Notes under the pieces: model-generated
What the model saw: only the letters and a program-made list of their open reading frames with translations
Databases searched by the model: none
Told to the model about the DNA's origin: nothing
Assembly: GCA_044348925.1 (NCBI GenBank)
Contig: JBIKRY010000005.1
Span: 1 to 37,126, forward strand
Reading direction: 5' to 3'
DNA: 37,126 nt
Source of the DNA: JAAFKA01 sp044348925
GTDB taxonomy: Bacteria > Bacteroidota > Bacteroidia > Cytophagales > Thermoflexibacteraceae
Shown here: in pieces, positions 16,344 through 23,982 of the stretch
Numbering within the stretch: the stretch's first letter is position 1
How the letters are laid out: every line of letters begins with the position of its first letter
Position numbers and translations under genes: made by a program

Positions 16344-17546
16344 TTACTTTTGTTCATACAGTATTTTGTCGCTAAAAACCGCAGTTTCATTGCCATATAC
16401 GTCCTTAAATCGTACATATACACTTCTTTCGCCAAAATTTCCTGTTGCCAATTTCCACATAATAATTTCGGTGTAAGGCATCCAAGTAGCTCCAAAAAAA
16501 TCTAAACTATTACTCACTATCATTTGTGTAGCTTCTTTTGCACTGATGCTTACTTTTACTACTCTATCCAAATGTTTGGTAGATTCTTTGCCTTCGTCTA
16601 TGATAATACTGCAATCTGTAGGCGGAATATTGTCAAAAATCATTTCCATCGAGGCTACCGCAGATTCGTTATTGGCTTCATCTCTAAATTTTGCATAGAT
16701 TTTATTTTTGCCTTGTGTGGTAAATTTCCATTTGATAGACGGTTCGTAGGGTTTCCAAGTAGCTTCTGCAAAGTCTGGTTTTTCACTCAAAAGCATTTCT
16801 GTACCACCACGTACAAAAAGAGTTAGCTGAATTTCGGGAATGGTAGTAAAATTTTTGACCGTAGTAGCCGAAATTTTTTCATCTACAGGCACTTGCGTAT
16901 CCACCATAATAGCATCAAAAGAAACTTCAGACACATTGCCACCTTTATCTCTAAACTTGATAAATACTTGTTTCAAACCATCTTTTGTTCCATCTGTAGT
17001 TGCATCTAAAAACCACTCTAATTCGGTTTTATAAATTTCCCATTTGGCTTGTAAAAATTCTTTTTGATTAGAAACCATCATATATGTTGCCCCGTCTGCA
17101 CTGATTTTGAGTTGCACAGGTTTGGAAGGGTCTTTTACAATGCCATTTTCTACGTCTATCAAAATAGAAGAATTTTGTGGGGGAGTTTTGTCCAAAATTA
17201 TTTTATCTTTGACTATAGCACTTTCTATTCCTTTGCTATCTTTAAATTTTACATACACATATTTGTCGCCTTCGCCTTCGGTCAAAAACCATTGTGGCAC
17301 TATCATCGAATATTTTTGCCACGCAACTCCGCGAAAAGTGCTATCATTGGCTACTAACATTTGCGTAGCAGCATTTGCCTCTATCCGTATAGATACACTA
17401 CGAATACGGGTGTAGGTTACGCCTGCATTAATCACCACACGAGTAGCTGTTACGTTGGATTTGGATTGGGCATAAGTAAAAGAACTTGTAAAGAAATATA
17501 CAAGTAGCAGAAGTTTGGAGTAGATAATAATTTTTAGCATAAACAT
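16344..17546 (-). CDS. Secreted protein of four Ig-like repeats
   Basis: 400 residues. The signal peptide runs to about 27 (FTYAQS). The rest is four tandem units of roughly 90 residues (about 34-122, 123-219, 220-309, 310-400). Each has the pattern TQMLVSN-x-F-x-x-A-x-W-x-x-Y, a Trp-containing strand, then a VYVKFRD-x-x-G-N-E-S-A strand, then a linker of the LDKTPP type (LDKTPP, VDTQVP, FDNIPP). This resembles the Ig-like repeats common in Cytophagales surface proteins. There is no T9SS sorting domain, lipobox or catalytic motif, so it is probably a periplasmic or released structural/adhesive protein. It stands alone between a convergent permease gene and repeat DNA. Function unknown. Confidence 0.85.
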   Translation of the reverse strand: MFMLKIIIYSKLLLLVYFFTSSFTYAQSKSNVTATRVVINAGVTYTRIRSVSIRIEANAATQMLVANDSTFRGVAWQKYSMIVPQWFLTEGEGDKYVYVKFKDSKGIESAIVKDKIILDKTPPQNSSILIDVENGIVKDPSKPVQLKISADGATYMMVSNQKEFLQAKWEIYKTELEWFLDATTDGTKDGLKQVFIKFRDKGGNVSEVSFDAIMVDTQVPVDEKISATTVKNFTTIPEIQLTLFVRGGTEMLLSEKPDFAEATWKPYEPSIKWKFTTQGKNKIYAKFRDEANNESAVASMEMIFDNIPPTDCSIIIDEGKESTKHLDRVVKVSISAKEATQMIVSNSLDFFGATWMPYTEIIMWKLATGNFGERSVYVRFKDVYGNETAVFSDKILYEQK

Positions 17547-17738
17547 TGAGTTTTTCCTACAATTTACAGATATAATGCCAAAAATGCAAAAAAAATACTA
17601 CTATCAAAGAAACTATCTACTATTTTTATAAATTATGCCAAAAAAAACTTAAGCAAAAATCTTTTTTGGCAATCAAACAAAATTTTCATTTTAAACATAG
17701 CAAAGAATCTATTGCATTGCTAACAATTACGATTTTTG

Positions 17739-17804
17739 ACGTTGGCAAGGGTGCTTTTCGCACCTTGACAAGCGTAAAACCACTAAAAGCACCCTTGCCA
17801 ACGT
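17739..17804. repeat. REP-like hairpin with a third complementary arm
   Basis: The left arm acgttggcaagggtgc (17739-17754) pairs imperfectly with gcaccttgacaagcgt (17760-17775), with the same mismatch and bulge pattern as the units at 10.6 kb. It pairs perfectly over 16 bases with gcacccttgccaacgt (17789-17804). Two mutually exclusive hairpins are therefore possible. It sits just after the dioxygenase gene (minus strand) ends at 17826 and may also serve as its terminator. Confidence 0.75.
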
Positions 17805-17825
17805 ATCTAAACAGTAACTTTTATT

Positions 17826-18347
17826 TTACGGTTTTTGCATGATGCTATTACAATTTTTGCAAGTTCGCAAATCTTCCGAACTATAAAATTTGTGCATTAC
17901 TTCAGGTAATTGTTTTACAATATCTGTCATTGCAAAATATTCTTCATGTAATTTGTGTTTGCAATGTTCACAAAACCACAAACAACCATCTTTTTCCCCT
18001 ATTTTTCTATATCTTTCTATCACCAATCCTACAGTGTTGGCAGGTCTTTGTGGCAAATGTGGTATTTTTGCGGGCAACAAAAACATTTCGCCTTCTTGGA
18101 TTTCAATGCTTTTTTGGGTATTTTCTTCGATAATTTGCAAAGTAATAGTGCCTTCTAATTGATAAAACAATTCTTCACTTTCGTTGTAATGAAAATCTTT
18201 GCGAGCATTAGGACCTCCAACAACCATCACAATATAATCTCCATTGTCATGATAAATTTGTTGATTTCCTACGGGTGGTTTCAACAAATGGCGATGCTCC
18301 TCTACCCAGTTTTTTAGATGAAATGGTTTGCGAATAGACATATACAA
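17826..18347 (-). CDS. nbaC: 3-hydroxyanthranilate 3,4-dioxygenase
   Basis: 173 residues, the length of bacterial HAAO enzymes, which open the ring of 3-hydroxyanthranilate to the precursor of quinolinate in the kynurenine route to NAD. It is a cupin with expected iron ligands His53, Glu59 (FHYNESEE) and His97 (IPHLPQRP), and substrate-binding arginines in PNARKDFHY and LPQRPA. The C-terminal rubredoxin-like second metal site is complete (CEHC 126-129 and CKNC 163-166). The start could also be Met3 (MSIRKP, 18341). It lies 23 bases after hisIE on the same strand and is probably co-transcribed with it. No other kynurenine-pathway gene is in the window. Confidence 0.95.
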   Translation of the reverse strand: MYMSIRKPFHLKNWVEEHRHLLKPPVGNQQIYHDNGDYIVMVVGGPNARKDFHYNESEELFYQLEGTITLQIIEENTQKSIEIQEGEMFLLPAKIPHLPQRPANTVGLVIERYRKIGEKDGCLWFCEHCKHKLHEEYFAMTDIVKQLPEVMHKFYSSEDLRTCKNCNSIMQKP

Positions 18348-18370
18348 TACGTTTTGATAAGGTCTGAATT

Positions 18371-18979
18371 TTATTTGTTTTGGTGTCGTTTTTTTAAGAT
18401 TTCAACTACATCTGCTAAACTAAAATTTTTAGCAGTTAATAGCACCAAATAATGGTATAACAAATCTGCTGCTTCTCCTAAGAACAAATCTTTGTTGTCA
18501 TCTTTGGCTTCTATTACAATTTCTACTGCTTCTTCTCCTACTTTCTGGGCAATTTTATTAATTCCTTTTTTGAAAAGAGAACTTGTATAAGAATTTTCTT
18601 GTGGATTTTGGTAATAATTTTGGATAATTTGTTCCAAAGTTTGTATAAATTGTATAGGGTTTTCCTTGTTTTGCTCATCAAAACAAGTGTCTGCTCCTGT
18701 ATGACAAACTGCCCCTATTGGTTTTGCTTGAATAAGTAGCGTATCTCTATCACAATCTATGTGCATAGCTACAAATTCCAAAAAATTGCCCGAAGTCTCG
18801 CCTTTTGTCCAAATACGTTGTTTGCTACGACTAAAAAAAGTTACTTTTTTGCTTTCTATAGTGCTATTTATTGCCTCTTGATTCATAAAACCAAGCATTA
18901 ATACTTTATGGGTATTTGCGTCTTGCACAATCGCAGGCACAAGTCCGTCACTATATTTTGTAAAATCTATTTCCACCAT
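18371..18979 (-). CDS. hisIE: HisIE: phosphoribosyl-AMP cyclohydrolase / phosphoribosyl-ATP pyrophosphatase
   Basis: A bifunctional enzyme of histidine synthesis, 202 residues. The N-terminal HisI domain (about 1-115) has metal-site residues DCDRD (75-79), CHTG (92-95) and Cys99. The C-terminal HisE domain (about 115-200) has the MazG-like helices KVGEEAVEIVIEA (146-158) and EAADLLYHYLVLL (169-181). It catalyses the second and third steps of the pathway. It is the first gene of a probable two-gene unit with the dioxygenase at 17826-18347. No other his gene is nearby, so the his pathway is split here. A TAnnTTTG box lies 28 bases upstream. Confidence 0.97.
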   Translation of the reverse strand: MVEIDFTKYSDGLVPAIVQDANTHKVLMLGFMNQEAINSTIESKKVTFFSRSKQRIWTKGETSGNFLEFVAMHIDCDRDTLLIQAKPIGAVCHTGADTCFDEQNKENPIQFIQTLEQIIQNYYQNPQENSYTSSLFKKGINKIAQKVGEEAVEIVIEAKDDNKDLFLGEAADLLYHYLVLLTAKNFSLADVVEILKKRHQNK

Positions 18980-19006
18980 TTTGTAAAGTCTAAAAATTAA
19001 TACCTA

Positions 19007-19014
19007 CAAAAGTA
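19007..19014 (-). promoter_or_regulatory. Bacteroidota -7 element (TACTTTTG)
   Basis: An exact TAnnTTTG box on the minus strand, 28 bases before the hisIE start codon. It gives a leader of about 20 bases. No -33 box stands out. Confidence 0.45.
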
Positions 19015-19050
19015 TGGATATTATAACATAAAAAAAAATATAAAAACAGA

Positions 19051-19080
19051 AAGGGCGTAAGATATTTATCTTACGCCCTT
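19051..19080 (-). terminator. Rho-independent terminator of the receptor gene
   Basis: aagggcgtaagat and atcttacgccctt make a perfect 13-bp GC-containing stem with a 4-base loop. On the minus strand it is followed by a T-rich run (tttctgttttta and a longer T stretch). It lies 197 bases after the stop of the TonB-receptor-like gene and just ahead of the hisIE promoter. Confidence 0.75.
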
Positions 19081-19276
19081 ATTCTTTCAACCAGCTATGA
19101 AAAGAAATATTTATTGCAAAGCACTAAACATTTAACTGTTACAAAAGTTGCATAAAAAAATGTAAAAACCTAAAAAAACTTACATTAAATTTATATTTTA
19201 ACATTTTTTAACAAAACAATTTATTTCAACATTTTTATTGTATCTATTTTTAGCTAAAGTATTGTTAATCAATGGT

Positions 19277-21784
19277 TTAGAAATCTCCACCGCCACCGCC
19301 TTCTAATCCGCCTTCATTGCCTTTGTTGGTTTTTCGGCGTGCAGGTGCAAAATCTTTAGAGCCAAAACGATACACAAAGTTTAAAGTTGCAACTTGTGAT
19401 TCTCTTTTTCTGACAAACTCATTGGTAAAGGTAGCACTCGACAGCGTTGCCCCAAATTTACGCATATCAAACACATCACTAATATTTAAAGTAAAACTAC
19501 CTTTGCCATTCATTACATCTTTTTTGACCGCAAAATCTACTCCGTAAATTGGTATAGACAAACCTTGTGGCAAGACAAAAGGTGCATTATAATTGCCAAT
19601 TATCTGAAAATTTAGCGTTTTATGGACTCTGGTATTAGAAATAAAACGGACATTCCAAATCAAGTTATTATTATTCAGGGTTGCATCAATATTTGTTCCA
19701 TTGACCGTAGATTGTGCAATATTGCCACTCAAGGTCAAATCCCACCAATTAAAAGGCTGCAAACGACTAACCATTTCTAAACCATAAGAAGTTCCACTTG
19801 TCAAATTAGCAAAAGTAGTTGTGGCAATACCTAAACTATCCAAAGTTCTAAATCTGGAAATTACCCCTTCGATAGTTCTGTAATAAATAGTCGTACTCAA
19901 AGAATATAATTTCCAATTTTTATTATATCCTAATTCAAAAGAGTTGATATATTCGGGCAGTAAAGATGGATTTCCTTTTCGCAAATTTAAAGGGTCTGAA
20001 TAATCTACAAAAGGGTTTAAAGTTCCTGCTTGTGGTCTGTTTAATCGGCGACTAAAACTCAAGGTAAATTCTTGGTCGCCTTTTAGTTGTTTGTTGATTA
20101 CTAAACTTGGGAAAATATTAAAATATTGATTATCAAATACTTGTGCTGTTGTTAATACCTCTGATTTGGTAAAAGTTTGTTCGGCACGCAAACCTGCCTG
20201 CCATTGAAAACCCTTAAATTCATTACCAAGCATTACATACGCAGCATTAATGCTTTCATTATAACGGTAATCATTGTTGAGTCTTGTATCTTGTTGGTAG
20301 CTATTTTTTTCCCAATGAAAGGAATTAGAAACAAAATTATTGTCAATAGTTCTGAAAATAGACTTGTAACCTGTTTCAAATTTGCCCTTTTTGGCTTTGC
20401 CAATTGGCAACACAAAATCAGTTTGCAAAGTAAGAATTTTTACACCACTCAAATTCGTGGTATTTTGCAAAGAGTCGTTTTTAGTGTATAAATAGGCTTG
20501 TTTTTGGGTAACAAAACTACTTAAAGTTGGGTTTTCGGCATACGAATATACTACATCTGCCGATAGTTCACTTTTATTGCTGGGAAAACTGCGTTTAAAA
20601 TTTAAGGCAAAATCCCAGTTATTGCCTGTTTCTGAGCCAACGGTATTCCGAGTATAATCGTATAATGGTTGTTTAAATTTATCACTATTTTTATAAATCA
20701 AATTATCAGTGTCCACACTTTTGCGATAACTATACCCTAACGAAGTGCTTATAGTAGTCGTATTATTTAGGTAATAATCTGCACCAATTTTGCCAATATG
20801 AAAATTAGGTTTTCGCAAGCCGTCATTATATTGGTTGGTATTCCAAATCGAATCATTAATTCTATTTTCTCGTAAAGAATAGCCATTGGAGAATCTTTGG
20901 TCAAAACGGTAGCTATAATTGCCAAAAAAGTTAAATTTTTTGATTTTATAGCTCAAATTTAAGGCAGTATTGTATTTATTTCGTGTTCCTACGCCCACAC
21001 TAATATTTCCATTCAAACCTTCTAATTTATTTTTTTTGGTAACAATATTGATAATTCCCGACATTCCATCAGCATCATATCTTGCCGAAGGATTGGTAAT
21101 TACTTCGATTTTTTCGACAGTCGAGGCAGGTAATTGTGAAAGAGCAGCAGCCCGATTTGCCCCTGTGAGTCCTGAAGGTTTGCCATCTATCAAAATTGTA
21201 ACATTGCCACTTCCACGCATCGACACATTTCCGTCAATATCTACGCTAACCGAAGGAATATTTTGCAATACATCAGTAACTGTTCCACCTGTGGCAGTAA
21301 TATTTTTTTCGACATTAAACACTTTTTTGTCTAATTGTTGTTCAAACATTGCTTTTTCGCCAATTACTTCTACGCCTGCTAATTGTTGCTCACTTCCACT
21401 AATTTCCAATTTTGCAAACAACATTTCGGGAGTTTTCGGTGTAATCATAAAAGTATCCGATTGGAAAGTTTTGTAACCAATAAAATCTATTTTGAGCATA
21501 AACCGACCAACTTTTACCTGTTCCAAGATAAATTCGCCTTTGTCATTGCTGGTTGTTCCTGTTTCGAGAATGATACTGTCTTTTTTTGCATTCTGGATTC
21601 TTGGTATCCTATATAATGCAACTGTTGCAAATTCTAAAGGTTTTTGACTTTGTTTGTCAATTAATTTGCCTGCAATTTTTCCGATTGCGGGTAAATTTTG
21701 GGGATTTTGTCCGCCGCCTTGTTGCCGCTGTGCATAAACTTGCGAAGAAAAACATAAAAACAATAGCAATAAAAAATTTCTCAT
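19277..21784 (-). CDS. TonB-receptor-like outer-membrane beta-barrel protein
   Basis: 835 residues. The signal peptide is 1-18 (VYAQ). A carboxypeptidase-regulatory-like domain (about 36-125) contains GKLIDKQSQKPLEFATVAL and KIDFIGYKT. A TonB plug (about 140-255) contains VLQNIPSVSVDIDGNVSMRG, VTILIDGKPSG and VEKIEVITNPSARYDADG, the typical wording of the Bacteroidota 'outer membrane beta-barrel family'. A barrel of amphipathic strands follows to about 810, including LNRPQAGTLNPFVDYSDP. The end is a glycine-rich tail. No SusD partner is adjacent, so it is not a classical polysaccharide locus. Proteins of this group are often near regulatory or metal/siderophore genes, but the ligand cannot be told. 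A terminator-like hairpin sits in the probable leader (21818-21846). Confidence 0.93.
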   Translation of the reverse strand: MRNFLLLLFLCFSSQVYAQRQQGGGQNPQNLPAIGKIAGKLIDKQSQKPLEFATVALYRIPRIQNAKKDSIILETGTTSNDKGEFILEQVKVGRFMLKIDFIGYKTFQSDTFMITPKTPEMLFAKLEISGSEQQLAGVEVIGEKAMFEQQLDKKVFNVEKNITATGGTVTDVLQNIPSVSVDIDGNVSMRGSGNVTILIDGKPSGLTGANRAAALSQLPASTVEKIEVITNPSARYDADGMSGIINIVTKKNKLEGLNGNISVGVGTRNKYNTALNLSYKIKKFNFFGNYSYRFDQRFSNGYSLRENRINDSIWNTNQYNDGLRKPNFHIGKIGADYYLNNTTTISTSLGYSYRKSVDTDNLIYKNSDKFKQPLYDYTRNTVGSETGNNWDFALNFKRSFPSNKSELSADVVYSYAENPTLSSFVTQKQAYLYTKNDSLQNTTNLSGVKILTLQTDFVLPIGKAKKGKFETGYKSIFRTIDNNFVSNSFHWEKNSYQQDTRLNNDYRYNESINAAYVMLGNEFKGFQWQAGLRAEQTFTKSEVLTTAQVFDNQYFNIFPSLVINKQLKGDQEFTLSFSRRLNRPQAGTLNPFVDYSDPLNLRKGNPSLLPEYINSFELGYNKNWKLYSLSTTIYYRTIEGVISRFRTLDSLGIATTTFANLTSGTSYGLEMVSRLQPFNWWDLTLSGNIAQSTVNGTNIDATLNNNNLIWNVRFISNTRVHKTLNFQIIGNYNAPFVLPQGLSIPIYGVDFAVKKDVMNGKGSFTLNISDVFDMRKFGATLSSATFTNEFVRKRESQVATLNFVYRFGSKDFAPARRKTNKGNEGGLEGGGGGDF

Positions 21785-21817
21785 GAGTAAATAAATGTTT
21801 TAAGTTAGTAAAAAATA

Positions 21818-21846
21818 AAAAAACCTACAAACTCTTGTAGGTTTTT
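21818..21846 (-). terminator. Terminator-like hairpin in the leader of the receptor gene
   Basis: aaaaacctacaa-actc-ttgtaggttttt: a 12-bp stem with a T-run on either strand. It lies only 34-62 bases upstream of the receptor start codon (21784). No gene ends nearby on either strand, so it has nothing obvious to terminate except the receptor's own leader. A near-consensus -7 box, TATCTTCG (21874-21881, minus strand), lies just upstream of the hairpin. Confidence 0.6.
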
Positions 21847-22026
21847 GGATAACATTAATTAGACACAATAATGCGAAGATAGTTTAAATAAGTGCTGTTA
21901 AATAAAGTTAAATCTATCTGCACACAAATTTTGGGTATTTCTGTTCTTACTAACTTAAAAAAAATTTATGTATTGTTGTACTACAGTAAAAAACGTACAT
22001 TTTATTAAAAATAGTTATTTGTAAAA

Positions 22027-22204
22027 ATTGGCAATAAATATGTAATTTTATTGCCAATAGACAAATATAAGATAGCTAAAAAATAATATAATTTATAAAA
22101 AAAACATAATATGATTGCTAATTATAAGAAATTGTTATTTTTGTTTTTAAATAGCATAAATATTACATATTGCTAAAAAAACTAAATAGTAATTTTTTTA
22201 GCAA
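22027..22204. repeat. Two perfect 12-bp hairpins in a divergent gap
   Basis: attggcaataaa (22027-22038) pairs with tttattgccaat (22047-22058). ttgctaaaaaaa (22170-22181) pairs with tttttttagcaa (22193-22204), which is followed on the plus strand by a T-run. Both lie in the 664-base gap between the receptor (minus) and the helical protein at 22449 (plus). A TATATTTG box is present on the minus strand at 22062-22069. The second hairpin would act as a plus-strand terminator, yet no plus-strand gene precedes it. Apart from these and the hairpin at 21818-21846, I see nothing in the gap. Confidence 0.5.
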
Positions 22205-22448
22205 TTTTTTGTAACTTTTATCTTAGTTTTTTGTCATTCTCTTATTTTGTTGTATATTTCCAAAATAATTTTACTTTCATTTATTTCTTGTAAAATCGAC
22301 AGTAAGAAGGAATACAACATACTCTTTAGCGTGTCAAGCCAAATAGGTAACTTACTTGACTCACAAATGAATGAGTAAAAAAACATCAAAATTTACCTTC
22401 ATAAACTAAATAACTTACTTTTATATTTCGTATAAGAATCTTACTAAT

Positions 22449-23903
22449 ATGGCAAAGTTAAAAAATATTATCAAGCAGCTTTCGCCTGCTGATTATGACA
22501 CTATTCACAAATATTTGTCAGAAAATAGTGCAGACAAGTCTGCGTATTTGTTGCGTGCAATGCGTGAAAGGCATTTGACAGATGCCAAAATAATGGAAGA
22601 ACTTGATGTCAATACCAATGCCTATTATACGTTACGTTCTCGTCTAAATCAACGCATCGAGGAGTATTTGTTGCAACAAATGGAAAGTCCTCGCACCGAT
22701 TTGCTCAAAAAAGTATCCAATATCAACGAAACGGTTTTTACAAAAAAACGTGCTATTTCTATTGCAACTCTCAAAAAATTGGAAAAAGAATTACACGATT
22801 ATGATTTGCAAAATGAACTAACCGTTGTGTATAAAACACTGAAAAAACTCCATGTTAATTCTCCAGACTATTTTACCTATTCTCAAGCCTACAATAGACA
22901 CATTGCCTTTATGTTGGCAATAGATAAGGCAGAAGATATGCTTGCAGACTATTTCAAAAAATTTGGTTCTTATGCTTTGACAGGTAACGAAGATGAAAAA
23001 TTAGGTTTGGTAATGTTGCAAGAACAAATGGACAATACCAGCAATTTGTATGATTCTCGCCGTATGTTTGTCTATAAAAGTTGCATGAATATTTTTCATA
23101 GGCTATTTGTCGAAGAAGAAAAAGTACAAGATGACGTTGCCCCTATCGAAGATATTTTCAAAGAAGTAGAATCTATTTTCGAATCTTATAAATTAGATTC
23201 TATCTATTACCATCTCGAAATTGTCATAGATTTTCTAAAATTAGAATATTACAACCACTATAAAGTATATAAAAAAGCAGAAAAATTTTATGAAGATGTA
23301 GAGGAATATAAAGGTGTATTGCTTGCAAATTACAGTTTATATACCTATCCTGCACAATTTCTTTGCACAAAAATAGAAAGAGCTTTGCGATTAAATCTCG
23401 AGCAAAAACTCTATGAAGAAAACGAAGGCGTATTTGACGAATTTGAAAGTGACCCTGATGATGTGCCAAAACATATTAATTATGTAATGTATCGAGCATT
23501 GTCTTGCTTTTATGTAGAAAAATATCAAGAGGCTTCCAAATGGATTAATAATTTGATTAATGATTTGAGTGTAAAAACCTATCCTGATGCTTCGTTAGAA
23601 ATAAAATCTATTTTGGCTTTGCAATATTGTTTGATGGGAGATTTGGGCTTATTTAACCAATTACTCAATAGCTTGCAAAGACAATTACGGCTATTAGGAA
23701 AAGATAATTACGAGCATATTCTATTATTTAACAAAATTTTGAAAACGGCTTCGAGTGATGCCAAAAGAGATAAAGAACAAAAAATACGTTCTTATGCTAT
23801 GCGTTTGGCAGGTGCAGACCATACACGCAAAATATTTAGCCCAACCAAATACATAAAATTTGACGACAAACTCATCAAGGCATTATGTAAAATTACCGAA
23901 TAA
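22449..23903 (+). CDS. Conserved helical protein of unknown function
   Basis: 484 residues, strongly charged and almost entirely helical by eye, with no signal peptide or membrane segment. The N-terminal 80 residues (LSPADYDTIHKYLSENSADKS... then DAKIMEELDVNTNAYYTLRSRL) look like a small helix-turn-helix or helical bundle. The rest reads like irregular TPR-type helical pairs (for example AQFLCTKIERALRLNLEQ and YRALSCFYVEKYQEASKW). I do not recognise a named family; I have an impression of long helical proteins of this kind in Cytophagales. It probably acts as a cytoplasmic scaffold or regulator. A box close to consensus, TATATTTC, lies at 22422-22429. A strong terminator follows the gene at 23922. 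Confidence 0.85.
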   Translation: MAKLKNIIKQLSPADYDTIHKYLSENSADKSAYLLRAMRERHLTDAKIMEELDVNTNAYYTLRSRLNQRIEEYLLQQMESPRTDLLKKVSNINETVFTKKRAISIATLKKLEKELHDYDLQNELTVVYKTLKKLHVNSPDYFTYSQAYNRHIAFMLAIDKAEDMLADYFKKFGSYALTGNEDEKLGLVMLQEQMDNTSNLYDSRRMFVYKSCMNIFHRLFVEEEKVQDDVAPIEDIFKEVESIFESYKLDSIYYHLEIVIDFLKLEYYNHYKVYKKAEKFYEDVEEYKGVLLANYSLYTYPAQFLCTKIERALRLNLEQKLYEENEGVFDEFESDPDDVPKHINYVMYRALSCFYVEKYQEASKWINNLINDLSVKTYPDASLEIKSILALQYCLMGDLGLFNQLLNSLQRQLRLLGKDNYEHILLFNKILKTASSDAKRDKEQKIRSYAMRLAGADHTRKIFSPTKYIKFDDKLIKALCKITE

Positions 23904-23921
23904 TATTCCACAAAATTTAAG

Positions 23922-23958
23922 AAAAAGATGTAATCTTGCACAGGATTACATCTTTTTT
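23922..23958 (+). terminator. Rho-independent terminator
   Basis: aaaaagatgtaatc and gattacatcttttt form a 14-bp stem with an 8-base loop, followed by further T residues. It lies 19 bases after the stop of the helical protein and 25 bases before the lnt start, so lnt depends on readthrough or on a promoter overlapping this hairpin. Confidence 0.8.
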
Positions 23959-23982
23959 ATGTATAAAAAACAGTAAAATTTT

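Noticed and set aside
20970..21476. 168-codon open frame on the plus strand
   Set aside because: It lies fully antisense to the plug domain of the TonB-receptor-like gene, whose protein motifs are clear.
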